From the NCBI GenBank assembly GCA_964019165.1, contig OZ025287.1, forward strand, positions 6,318,844 through 6,382,843: 64,000 nucleotides of DNA, written 5' to 3'. This stretch comes from Mastigias papua (lineage: Eukaryota > Cnidaria > Scyphozoa > Rhizostomeae > Mastigiidae). Under the pieces are notes generated by a model, which saw only the letters and a list, made by a program, of their open reading frames with translations, made no database searches and was not told where the DNA came from. Numbering within the stretch: position 1 is the first letter of the stretch; every line of letters starts with the position of its first letter. A program made the position numbers and the translations under genes. Positions 43,940-55,405 of the stretch are shown in pieces.

Positions 43940-46900
43940 TCATATGAACAGGAGAGATAACACTACCAAGATTCCGTACACAAAGAGCAAAGCAACATCT
44001 CCGCCAAGCACTCCAACAATATTCGGTACACTATTTGGTACATAACTGGTTTTATTTGTACTGTTTGTTGCAAATGGATCATCCACATATAAGGGTCCTG
44101 TACAATTCGGACAGGAACCCAGAAATCTACAATACGTACCGGTGGCGCATGTCAAGGTGCAATTGCCACCAAGACATGACATCAATCCACTGGTTCTGTT
44201 ACTGAGCCTAACAATACATGATCCCCCATCGCAACGTCCCTCAATAGTGGTAGAGTGAACATCTATAAGGCAGCCTCTACCTTTGCATAGTGGTTGACAT
44301 AATCCCACAGCATCTCCATCGTCACAGGTAATTCTGCAGTTGTCTTTTGAACATGTGGGGTGGCAATTCGGTGCTTTACATGTCATATCCCTACAGTTCT
44401 CCTTGCATTCTTGGCTGCAATGGGGAGACTGAAAAACAAAAGTAATCATTTATATCAAAAAGATGAGACACTGAACAGAAAGGTCATATGATATCAGTGA
44501 AAAGAAAAGTAATGAGGTTTATATAAAAAACAATAGGCATAAAAATGTTGTCAAATCTCCTTCTGTATAGATGGGAAATTCAGTAGACAAAAAAGTAGCT
44601 TTGCTTACGTCTACTAACCCTCCAATATAGATAACGTTTGGGAATGAAGAGCTAGGGCATTATATATTGTGAAAAATGAAGGTAGCGCTAGAAGTGCACA
44701 ATAGCGTAAGGTAAGACTATCATGTAGCGGGTAAAGGAAACACTATCTTCTAGACTAATCAAGTAAGCCCGCAACTCCTCATAAATGAAAGGACAGGCAA
44801 CAACAACAGGTTATATCATGCATGTATATCAAATACTAGCGCAGATTAAAGGTTATGTACCTCGTAGTTCATAAGAGCATTTTTAAACCATGACTGGCGT
44901 TGTTTAAGAGTATTTCTCATAAAAAAGTAATATTGATTATCCTACATATTCCATTGTTAAGGAAAGTACTAAACTAAAATGAAATGGGATAATTTAAGTA
45001 CCGGGTATCTCAATTCGTAATTAGAGCAAACGCTATACTTTTTAAAAACTGTGCTATGTTGATGCGTTCAAGTAAAGGTTTATTGCAAGCTATAAAGTTC
45101 GTTTAGTGACTAATATGGATGGTGATACCAAATATGAGAGATAACATGCTTTAAATTTGATTGACTGATAGCAGCTAAACCGGATGAGTATCTCTTTGTT
45201 CTCGCTGTATTACCGGTTATGGGGTGGCGATGGAATTGATCATCAGGTTTTCTTTCCGTGCTCACTCCATCGATCTCATTCTACTGAACTACTTTATTTA
45301 TGATACTTTCATTTTAATAAAAGGCAAGTTAGTTTCATTTAACTACCAAAAATCTATATTTTTCAACAATTGATGAAGGTTGACGCAGTTCAAGAGTCCT
45401 CGTGTTTCCACAAAACTGCTCGATATGCATGAGAAGTCATTTGGGTCTTTTGTCAATATGCATAATGGCGGATTGAAAGCTGATAGTATGGGGAATAAAT
45501 TCAGAATTTTATGAAGTGCAGAACAGTTTACGCTTTTCTGTTAGGGATATCATTGATCAAGATAAGATCAAAACGTTAAATGACCAGCTGAAATAAGTGG
45601 AGCTCCAGGTTTTCAATCACCATGACAGCTTAGGCCATATGCTGAACAGCCATGTGCTCAAAATCTTGCTAAATATGGCGGCCTTTAGCTGCCAAGGGCT
45701 TAATATTTATTACTGACATAAGCCTGGTTCACACTTGTCGTAACTGGCGCAAGAGTCGGGGAAGTTTGCGACTTTCTTGCCTCTCACGTTTCTTGCATCG
45801 GTGTGTTCAAATTTGTCATGAAAGTAAGCGACCTACATGCTGCGCGCCAAATAAAGCTCAGAACGGGGGCAAAGAGCTTAATCAAGATGCTTAGTAACCA
45901 CGGGAAAATACACTGTAAATCAAACTGCCGTCTGTTTTGAATTTAAAGAGGTCGAGTGCACACATATTAGAGACGCCATATGCAAGATGAAGACATCAAA
46001 GGGCTCTGGAAATGACAATATCTCTAGCTACTTTTTAAAAATTTCCCGGCCATTCATTACCAAGTCACTATGTTGCATCTTTAATAAATCAATACTAAAA
46101 TGTGTCTTCCCTGCCCAATGGAAGATTGCAAGAGTCACTCCCATTTTTAAAGAAGGAGATAAAAACGCAAAAATCGAATTATAGACCAATATCAGTTCTC
46201 CCTGTAATATCGCGGCTCTTTGAAAAGTTAGTTTACAACCAACTATATGAATATATGAGCACAAATGGCCTCATAGCATCCTGTCAATCTGGTTTTAGGG
46301 CCCATCATTCTACAACAACAGCTCTGTTAAAATGTACTGATGATTGGCTAAATGGTATAGATGCTGGAAAATATGCAGGGGTCGTATTCGTAGACTTAAA
46401 GAAAGCCTTTGACAGAGTTGATCACGGAATTCTTCTTCAAAAGCTCGCACACTATGGTGTTCAGGGCCACGAGCTAGAGTAGTTTAAGTCATACCTGTCA
46501 AAGCGCACTCAGTTCACAAGAGTCAACGGCTGCGACTCCAGAGTCCAAAGTATAAGCCTAGGAGTACCTCAGGGTTCATGTCTTGGACCCCTGCTATTTT
46601 CAATCTACATCAATGATCTCCCTATGGTCATCGATAATGCTAAAGTTTATATGTACGCTGATGACACTTGTATAAGCTTCCAAGCTGATAGCGTTGCTAA
46701 GCTAAATGAGGGATTAAACAAGGACCTTGAAGCTTTGGATTCATGGCTCAGTGGTAATATACTGTCCCTGAACGTAGCCAAAACGCAGTCAATGACCATT
46801 TCAACAAAGCACAAGCAAGCTGCATTAGAAAAGAAAAATGAACAACTTTGTCTGCAAATGCGCAATGAAACCCTAGGAGCTGTTCAAAACGCCAAGTATC

Positions 46901-47711
46901 TAGGAGTTCACATTGATAATTCTCTTGACTGGAAGAAGCATATTCAGGAAACAACTAAAAAAATTTCACGATCTCTTGGTATGTTAAAATATGCAAAAAG
47001 ATATCTTCCTTTCCATGCGCTTAAAAATCTCTACACCAGTGTCATTGATCCTAGCTTCCGGTACTGTTGTTCTGTGTGGGGTGTGTGTGGTACAGCCGAA
47101 ATCCACCAGCTACAGAAACTTCAAAATCGAGCTGCCCGAATCATCACCGGTAGCAATTACGATGCCCCTAGTAAACCATTAATAGAAAGTTTGGGTTGGA
47201 AAACGATTAATGATATGATACAGTTTGAATCGCAAGTTATGGTATTCAAATCATTAAATCGGCTCACCCCACAATACCTCTCAGACCTGTTTGTGGCAAA
47301 CTCCACCAATCCCTCATACAACCTAAGGAGTACGGACACTGATCTTACGCTGCCAAAGAGGAACACCTCGACTGGCCAGAAAAGCTTTTCGTATAGGGGT
47401 GCTAAACTTTGGAATGGCCTCCCAGATCCATCAAAGCGAGCCTCTAGCCTGATCTCCTTCAAGACGTTGTTATAGTCACTTTATGTCATCTCAGTCATCT
47501 CCTTTATTTTATTCTATTTTGTTTCCTCTAACTAGTATTTTTAATTTTTCAAATAGAACATTATATGTACTTATTGTAATTAAGAAAGTTATGTAGGATT
47601 TTACTTATTGTAATTAAGTTATGTAGGATTTTATTCCTATTTTGTAGTATATTTAGATGGAGGGCCCCTTGAAAAGCAGCTACGGCTGAAGGGCTACCCT
47701 CCCTAAACATT

Positions 47712-47761
<50 letters not shown>

Positions 47762-50700
47762 TAATAATAATAATACCTCTTGACTGGGACGCCGGGTACG
47801 TAGGGGACAGCCTATAAAAACATCCTGACACTTGTCGTCGCAAAACACGTTAGAAGAGGGATAGTGGCCGATTTCACTGACTCATACGACTACTGTGAAT
47901 TAGGCTATAACAAAAATACGACAAGTTAGGGACCCATTACATTTTAATTTTGGCGGGAAAATATTCGTTAGTTTTTAAGTGAGGCGTAAAACTCTAGTGA
48001 GATTTAATGCGGGAAAGATTAGCGAAAGTGTCGAAGGAGTGCTGTTGAATGTCTGGAAAGTGATTTAGGGATGTGGCACTAAAAATTACTGTGACAATAC
48101 GTATAAGAATATAGTTAATAGTAATATCAAGGCTTAAATTATTGAAATTTAAGACTAATTTAAGAATAATGTAGGGGTCAAGTCTCTTCAAGGTTGAGAT
48201 TTTTGTTGATTTCATCTTTCCTAGAAAACAACCTTGTCCTGTTTCAAACTCTTTACACTATGATACAACTCATTCTATTACTTGAATATAGTTTATCATC
48301 ATCATCTTACGGGAGGTTCAGAATAAACCGCCGTGGCTCTCCATTTCCTTCTATCCTGTGCCATCCTGTACAGTTGAGTCATACTTCTTCCACCAGAAAT
48401 CTCTTTGATGTTGTCGCTAAATCTAACTTTTGGTCGTCCTCACTCTCTTGTGCCATAAACCATTCCTAGTAATAAGTCACTGGCTATCTCCTTTCCCTTT
48501 AGTATTTACCCAACGAAAGCGATTGCTCTACAACTAATAGTTGCTAACAGTCTCTTGCTTATATCCGTCGTATTCAGAATCCATTCATTAGTTTTCTTTT
48601 CAGTCCAATTTATGCGTAATAAACGGCGAAAGCACCATAATTCAAATGCTTGAATCTTCTTCTTGTCCATATTTTTCAATACCCAACATCCTGAGCCGTA
48701 ACTGGCCATGCTAAAAGCTAATGTGTGTAGCAGCCTTTTCTTTGTAGCAGTAGTAATACTTTTATCTTTCAATATGTTTGTTAATGAGACCATTGCACTT
48801 CTTGCTATACATAACCTTCGGGGAACTTCTTTAGTGTCATCATAATTATTGGTGATCAGCGTTCTGAGATACACAAACTCTTCTACATTTTCAATTATTT
48901 CATTAGTATTAACTATAATGTGGTCTGCATCTTTCGTGTTCTGGTTGTTCTATTTTCATAACTTTTGTTTTATTTGAATTTAATGCCAGTCCAAACTGCA
49001 AACTTGACTCTGAATCTATTAACTAAATCCTGTAATTCATCCATGCCACTGGCTATCACACCACATCATATGCATATCTCAAATTAGAAATAGTTCTACC
49101 ACCGACCTTGATGCTACCAACTAAACCATCCAGTGCATTTCTCATTATTCGCTCCGAATAGATGTTGAAGAGATGTGGGGAAAGAATGCATCCCTGGCGA
49201 ACACCTTGCTCAATTGTAAACCAGTCTGTTAGGCCATGAGATGTTCTGACTGCTGCTTCCTGTTGTTCATAAAGCTGCTTAATTAAGTCAATAATGTCAA
49301 CAATATAGGAAAAAAGTAATAGTCAAAATCGCTAACACTTAAGAACACTTCAAGAAAATTCTTCGGCTGAAAATAAAATATCTAAGATTGGGTACTCCTA
49401 TAAGAAAGTGTGAATGCATGTTATGTTCTAAGCATCTCCTTCACAGCTACTATACGAGAACTGGCATAAAATTTATTCTCGTAATAATTTTTGAAAAGCT
49501 AGCGTACCGAATATACCGTTAAAGCTGTTAAAACGCCTTTTGTCATTATGTTTCTTGCCAAACATATTTCATGTGCATGTAGAATTGCACTAGTGGGAGT
49601 CTACACAGATTACTCTCACAGTTTACACTTTAAAAACCGGCGAAAAAGGATGTTTTCTTTGAAGAAAGAGAAAGGGTGACCATCGCGCAAGATGTACGCC
49701 ATCTATGTACACACTTTAATGCTTGTGCATGAACTTTTTGATATGCTCGTAAGGAAACAATGAGGAAAAACTGAACGGCTTACATTACATTTACAAAAAG
49801 AAATCAGATGACCTAGCTCTTGTCATTTTTGAAAGTTTAAACCGTGGAAAAATGTCAATTTTCATGCCACTAAGGCCCTGACTGCATGGGAGTTTTCACC
49901 ATAGGGCTGGAATTTCAACCCACCTACCTGAGCTGAAAATATTTGCGATTATATGGCATTTCTCACCATAGGGCTGAAATCAAATGGTACCACAAACAAC
50001 TTGGGGAATTCGCTTGTACTGACAACTATTTCAAATTTATGATCATATGATACAAGAAGCAGCTGCCATGAACATGAGTGTGGCAATGGATGCATACTGA
50101 CAACTGGAACAAACTTGACAGCTGCGTCGTATTCCTGGTTGCATTTCCGCAAGTACATTGGCTGTTGTGGATCGACGACTGCAAACATTTTTCGCTTTCT
50201 CTCTCCATTTTCAGCATTACCTATTGGGATTTTCAGAAAAGTTCAAAAACTGCACAAATTGGCACCTACTGCTGATGGCTCAACCAGGCATGTACAGCGC
50301 GTTGAGTCGAAATAGGATTACCGCTAGGTCTACTTGTTGCAGCAAACTTACAATATGGAATGTGAAGAACATGTATCAGACTGGAAAGCTAGGTAACTAA
50401 AGTTTCTTGTAGAGGAGCTAAAATGTGGAATGACCTTCCTGCCAAAACTAAGCAGGCATCTTCTCTGGCTGTTTTCAAAAAGCTTATTTAATTATTCATG
50501 TTTTTCTTTTTTCTTTTCCTATATTAGGTTTTATCTATGTAATTAAGTTTTTAGCTTTTTTTAACTATGTTTTATATTTTAGATTTAAGATATTTATTGC
50601 ATAGTTTTCAAGTGGAGGGCCCCTTGTCAATCAGCTCTGGCTGAAGGGCAACTCTCCTTAAAGGAATTAAATGAAATGAAATGAAATAAAGATAGAAGCA

Positions 50701-52275
50701 AAAAGGATGAAGTTGGATGTAGTAGGTGTGAGGGAAGTTAGGTGGATAGGGTCTGGAAATTTAATTTCAGGTGGTTGATCATTTTATTATCCGGACTTAT
50801 TCTATGAACAGCTAAACAATGCTCGAAGTCAGTGTAGATCAGGAGAAGTAACCATAGTGATGGGAGATCTAAATGCTAAAGTGGGGAAGGTTGTAGTGGG
50901 AATGTGGTTGGCAGTGTTGGACTCTATGATCGGAATGCAAGAGGAGATAAATGGGTGGGATGGTGTGAAATGGTTTGCAATCCAAATTTGCTGCGTTGAG
51001 AGCCTTTTTTGATGACCGCATCGCTATATCCACTTCTGAACTAACTTGCGGCTAATAGCGTGATAAGGGTTTTGCTCCTAATTCCTTTATAAGCTAACAG
51101 AACTGTTATTCCTGGGCACAGGCGGATAACTGGGCCTGGCTATTGGAACGGTGCCTTGGTACACAGATTGCTTTGTTGTCGTTTTCTATTTTGCTGAACT
51201 ATGTTTAAAAAAATTGTTAATGCTTCTCGTAGCCAGAACTAGATGACTCTATGTCCATTTTAGCTACGAACGGCATAGAAAATTGTAAATTTATTATTGT
51301 GGTTTTTTCCAATGATAAAAAAACAGAACTGTTGCAAAGGTGGTTGATTTTCCCAATCCACAAACTTTGGGAGGTCATTTGTCATGAATATCGAATCACG
51401 TTTCGGTACTGTAGTCTGAGCATTTATCTGTATTTATTTAGATTCTACAAAAACGACCAAATGAAGCAAAGCGTATCGTCAGCATGAAAATGTTGGTGCG
51501 CAAGGAATGCAGATACTGGGCAAAGCCATTGATACATGACATATAAAGTGAAGGAAGGAGGTCTAAACGTGAAAATTGGAGAATATCACTTGCTATCTCC
51601 AAAACTACCGATTTATGTTGAATAGTGGTGGAAAATTGCTTTCTGGAGCTTAGGAATGACGCCATAACCCAGCACTTCGATAGATACTGACAGAAACTAT
51701 TGCTATAAAGATAACGTTGGGTGACTAAAATCAGCAACCAAGCTCCATTTTACATCAGTGTGGAATCATACTTGAAAAGCTATTTTGCGTCATTGATAGA
51801 ATATCAAACATGTGTACAATGCTAAACCTCATCTATTACAGTTGAAAAGATTCATCTGATGTAAAGATGTTGCTGAACTCAGCCGTCAAACCTATGTGTC
51901 TTTGATGTATAGAAGAAAATAGGGTACAATGTTACTACATTTTGAGGAACCAATTTTCATTGTTCAAATGGTCTTATCAGTCAACATAACTAAATCATCG
52001 AAAAGAGAGAACAAAGAACTTACTGAGCCTGAAATGGATGGAATATCACAAGATAGCTTTGTGCAGCCTCCATTGAAGCAAAACATGTTGCATCCCGTTG
52101 GAGAAGCACAAGACATTTGGCAGTTGCTTGTGTAGCATTTCTGTGTGCAAACTTGAGATGTATTACTACAGGTTTTCAGGTCACACGTATTTAATGTGCA
52201 ATTCTGAAGAATGTCAGCCTCAACTGAAAATAGTGATATTGCAATAATGTACAATACACTGAATGTAGCCGCCAT
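43940..52275 (-). CDS. Cysteine-rich, probably GPI-anchored cell-surface protein
   Basis: Two coding exons on the minus strand: 52275-52024 (84 codons) and 44428-43940 (162 codons plus stop), joined in phase 0 by GT/AG; 246 residues. A further CAG acceptor at 52284-52285 suggests an intron in the 5' UTR. Residues 1-20 are a signal peptide (MAATFSVLYIIAISLFSVEA). The mature part is packed with Cys (11 in exon 1) spaced mostly 3-5 residues apart, such as CYTSNCQMSC, CNMFCFNGGCTKLSC, CHPTCSKDNCRITC, CLGGNCTLTC. There are several N-glycosylation sites (NCT, NTS, NRT, NST, NKT). The C-terminus is a hydrophobic stretch (GDVALLFVYGILVVLSLLFI) with nothing after it, typical of a GPI attachment signal. 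I do not recognise the family; it is not Ly6 or EGF by spacing. The 7.6-kb intron is full of retroelements. Confidence 0.75.
45935..47712 (+). mobile_element. Nearly intact 5'-truncated LINE (L2/CR1-like) reverse transcriptase
   Basis: From 45938 the plus strand encodes an RT: EVECTHIRDAICKMKTSKGS (fingers), NYRPISVLPVISRLFEKLVY, VVFVDLKKAFDRVDHG (motif A), SLGVPQGSCLGPLLFSIYIN (motif B), VYMYADDTCISF (catalytic YADD, about 46650), AKYLGVHIDNSLDWKKH and YRGAKLWNGLPDP at the end (stop near 47475). It is damaged only by a one-base insertion in the A-run near 46170 and a TAG at 46480-46482 where the context predicts Trp. The endonuclease domain is missing. The 3' UTR has the GGAGGGCCCCTTG...GGGCTACCCTCC stem-loop and the copy ends in an (AAT)n tract. 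It sits in the intron of the Cys-rich gene, in the opposite orientation. Confidence 0.9.
47713..47775. repeat. (AAT)n microsatellite, LINE 3' tail
   Basis: About 20 ATA/AAT units, one interrupted by a C, immediately after the LINE 3' UTR. Such tails are commonly produced at LINE integration. Confidence 0.9.
48294..49320 (-). pseudogene. RTE-like LINE fragment with mutated active site
   Basis: Minus strand, from 49320 downward: LIKQLYEQQEAAVRTSHG, WFTIEQGVRQGCILSPHLFN and ISNLRYAYDVV, where the YxDD site has become YAYD. Then at 48874-48506 come LRTLITNNYDDTKEVPRRLC, KKRLLHTLAFSMASYGSGCW and ELWCFRRLLRINWTEKK. The GVRQGC...LSP block and SYGSGCW...FELWC tail separate it from the L2/CR1-like copies nearby. 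It lacks the endonuclease and is broken by several frame changes. Confidence 0.8.
49870..50010. repeat. Possible MITE end
   Basis: TAAGGCCCTGACTGCATGGG at about 49871, with CACCATAGGGCTG(G)AA repeated twice within 80 bases. The first bases resemble the terminal repeat of the element at 52511, but no matching opposite end was found. Confidence 0.3.
50408..50688 (+). pseudogene. LINE 3' end fragment
   Basis: The plus strand encodes RGAKMWNDLPAKTKQASSLA and VFKKLI-stop (50411-50493), then a 3' UTR with the stem-loop GTGGAGGGCCCCTTG...GGCTGAAGGGCAACTCTCC and AATTAAATGAAATGAAATG. It is clearly the same family as the copy ending at 47712. Confidence 0.8.
50689..50996 (+). pseudogene. RTE-like LINE endonuclease fragment
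   Basis: The plus strand reads KIEAKRMKLDVVGVREVRWI, then GSGNLISGG, and in a second frame FYEQLNNARSQCRSGEVTIV with MGDLNAKVG and GSVGLYDRNARGDKW. These are the AP-endonuclease motifs (SEVRW and GDxNAKVG) of RTE-type elements. It abuts the preceding LINE tail directly. Confidence 0.75.
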
Positions 52276-52510
52276 TTGATTACCTGAAAAATTCAAAGAA
52301 TTTCCAAAATAAGAGCGTTAAAAAGGAATCATAAAATATAATGCTGTTGTGACTTCTGATAAAGCTACAATATATTGACACTAATGTGGTGTAAAAAAGA
52401 ATTTAGCTGTCTAGAATCAATCAGTAGAGAAGAGTAGGATTAAACAATCGAATGTGATACACTTCTGTAAACAATAATATAAAATGGCCTAAATCAGGAA
52501 GTTCTCCTTA

Positions 52511-53149
52511 AGGCCCTGATACACGGTAAGATATTCATAAGATATCTGATCATGTGATGAAGGAAAAGATATCTTAAGAATATCTTTTGCATATCTTATC
52601 GTGTAACATGACAAAAGATATTCTTGAGATATTCCGAGAAATCTCGCAAAAGATTAAAAATATTGCGAATAAAATCAATTTGTTTTGATTTTATTCTGAA
52701 TATCTGATGAAACATGAGACTATAACGAAAGTTTTCATTCATTTTCTTCCATGCGGTTTGATGCTCGGTTTGGGCTTGGCACCAAAGTGGCGATCGACAC
52801 CTGGCCCCTCTGATATTCCATCATCACAGGCCATCGCACATTTGTCTGGGCTAACGCGGACCGAAGACATATTTTCAGTGTCTCTGCTTTTCACTCCTGA
52901 TTGACATGGAAATGCCACCAAGAATGTACTCTCGCTCGTGAACCATGACATATTTTTTATATGCATAGATGGTTGCACTACATAACTCCATCGGAAGCTT
53001 CTCATATTCCATGAGATATTCTGATTTTATTCCTAATCCTTCTAGAAATATCTTTTTTCACGTTACACGAGAAAGATATTCTTAAGATATCTTATCCCTC
53101 ATTATGTGATCAGATTTCAAATCGAATATCTGACTGTGTATCAGGGCCT
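52511..53149. mobile_element. Harbinger-like nonautonomous element with TTA target duplication
   Basis: It begins AGGCCCTGATACACGGTAAG and ends with the reverse complement, CTGTGTATCAGGGCCT. It is flanked by TTA at 52508-52510 and 53150-53152, the duplication typical of PIF/Harbinger. The next 100 bases inside each end carry AAGATATTCTTAAGATATC-type palindromes. An 88-codon minus-strand frame in the middle (53005-52739) resembles no protein I can name. It is just upstream of the Cys-rich gene's first coding exon and may include or displace its promoter region. Confidence 0.85.
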
Positions 53150-53589
53150 TTATGGGTAAAATATACTACAAGCATAAAATGATCCCTAAACTTGGAGACC
53201 AGAAGTCATTCTGATCTCCTTTGTAATTAATGGGAAATGATTTCGACAGAGCTTCCTCTCTTCTGCATTTCTTTTGCCATCATCCAACGTTGATCCTGTT
53301 GATTGCAATGGGGCGGGTAACAAATGTTGACCGATCATTTATGCAACAGGACATATACTTGTTATGCTCGCCAATCAATAAGATTATAAACTGGGAAATT
53401 AATAACTGTCTTTGAGGAATAATATGGTTCACTGACAGTATTACAAATCGTTTTTACCTTTACTTCTTAAACTCTTGTGATGGTTAGGACGCGTGCAGAA
53501 TCTAACACAATGCGTAAAGTTCCCAGTGAGCTATTATCATACCTAAATCAACGATTCGACTAATTACTGTCTAATTTAGATGAGAAGTA

Positions 53590-54310
53590 AGATATAGATA
53601 AGCTACAAAATGGTGTTAAGTCTCTTATGAAGAAAATCAATGATTAACAAACGAAAATGTCATCATTCGAAAGAAAGGTGGCAGGGCAAGCTCAAGTCGA
53701 CATAGTTGACGCTAGCAACGACCTACTGGAGAGCCAAGACCTGAGGAGCTCCTGTAGCTCTTGGTTATACATGGACCAAGTCTGTCCCATGTATCGCAGG
53801 TTCGACGAATGAAAATTAAGTTTTGCTACGTAACATCTATCTTCAACAAAACTCAAAAACTAATCAATACTAGGATACATAAGCAGCTTATTAGATTAAA
53901 GGATCAATTAACAAAATAGTTCAATTGTCAGTTTGGCACATCAAAAATTAGGTACGGTGCCACAGTAATCTGTTCGTCTCTCTCAACCAATGGGGGTCGT
54001 TTCCTGCACCCTACACTCCCACGATAGTCAGGGACAATATTCTACGATACTGTGGTTGAGAATTAACGGGATGAAACTGCCTCAACAGGAGACAAGTGAG
54101 CAATGTGTGGAAGACTTTAAGTGCATATTTGAGGAACTTGAGGAAATCCTCTAGATAATGACCTAAATCGGACGCATCGAATTAGCCCTATATACATTGA
54201 AAGGCATACCAACTGGATATAACAAGATCTACCACCTGGCGTCATCACATCTGTGCGTATAGGGCACGAAAGAAAGCTTCAAATGTGAAAATAAAGTTAG
54301 ATCTTAAATA
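53590..54310 (+). pseudogene. Possible Ty1/copia gag remnant
   Basis: The plus strand has broken frames reading EQCVEDFKCIFEELEEIL and then IELALYTLKGIPTGYNKIYH. This resembles the copia gag helix segment (VxxxxxxFxxLxxxL...LLxSLPxxY). Stops interrupt it. The copia pol piece at 61.1 kb could derive from the same family, but not from one insertion. Confidence 0.35.
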
Positions 54311-54837
54311 AGTCAAGTAAATTTATTTCAGTTGGCTAGAGAAATACTACAGCGGTATCCAACGAATTCTTTGCACTTGCAGATATTAACAGTTCTACTG
54401 GTATCAACATCGATGGCAAAATCAGCTCCTTTAATTCTAAAGATCTTCTTACCTGATTGACAGAATGCAATATCTAATGGGGCCAGGGACGCCTTAAGCC
54501 TTTTGATAGAGTAGTGGGAGCTTCTCAAAAAGGGAAAATTTTCAACGATTACAAGAAATATCATCAATCAACATGTAACTGAAAGTGGCAAACGTATTTC
54601 GAATGAATTGCATTAAATGCAAGCCCTGCAGTTGGCAACGAAAGTGTCACCGAATTTTGAAGTTGCAATATGATGTATAGTTCTATAAGCATTCTTTGCG
54701 GCATTCATTTAAAGACATGATTTTGCAAGCTGCACCTGGGAATGATTAACTCTTTGTTGTACATTTGGGGCACTCTTGAAGTTCCTCTACGAATACATCC
54801 AATTTGAGAAGGTTATAAGTGAGCAAAGTCTGTTTCG

Positions 54838-54985
54838 CACTACAGAACTTCACTATAGGTCGAAAAAGCGGGAATATTCTTTATGCATGCCAAAAAGCCT
54901 TTTTAGTCTGAGAATCGTCAGAGTTCTTGTACTGAATTTAATCTTCAGAGTGCTATAGCAAAGTTCTGTACTACCAGCATAATAT
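54838..54985. mobile_element. Deleted relative of the 8548-9208 fold-back element
   Basis: ACTACAGAACTTCACTATAG, then GTCGAAAAAGCGGGAATATT and CGTCAGAGTTC, followed by the inverted end ATAGCAAAGTTCTGTACTAC. This is the terminal arm pair of the element in the V-ATPase intron with nearly all of the centre gone. Confidence 0.75.
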
Positions 54986-55133
54986 CTATGTATTCTCGAC
55001 GGAGACGCTCCAAGAAGCAGATCGAAGAGTTGAATAGCATAGTAAAGCTACGTGATAAGATCAGAACGGCTAAGTTGTCTATTTCGTTTTATAGACTTTG
55101 CTTACCGAATCGTATTTCACTAATTTCATTTCT

Positions 55134-55405
55134 CAGGCACCGCGGAACAGGGGGGACTGGGGGGGCTATAGCCTCCCCACTTTTTTCAAAAATAAACAAT
55201 AATGTTTCAAAGAGGTCAAAAGAACTCGCTAATGATTGATTACTGTAGCTTTTCCGGTACTCAAAGGAGGCATCTGAATTGAGCACTAGTATTGTGCTGC
55301 AGAGATTACTTTTTTGTTAAATCGTGACGTCAATAATAGAGTAATATAGCCACTTCGCTAAATTTTAGCCCCCCCCCCCACTCTCAGACTGCTCCGCTGA
55401 CCCTG
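55134..55405. mobile_element. Short MITE with CAGG...CCCTG ends
   Basis: The left end CAGGCACCGCGGAACAG matches the inverse of the right end, CTGCTCCGCTGACCCTG. Inside, a G-run with GGGGGGGCTATAGCCTCCCC on the left pairs loosely with TTTTAGCCCCCCCCCC on the right. No coding capacity. TTTCT flanks both ends approximately. Confidence 0.55.
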
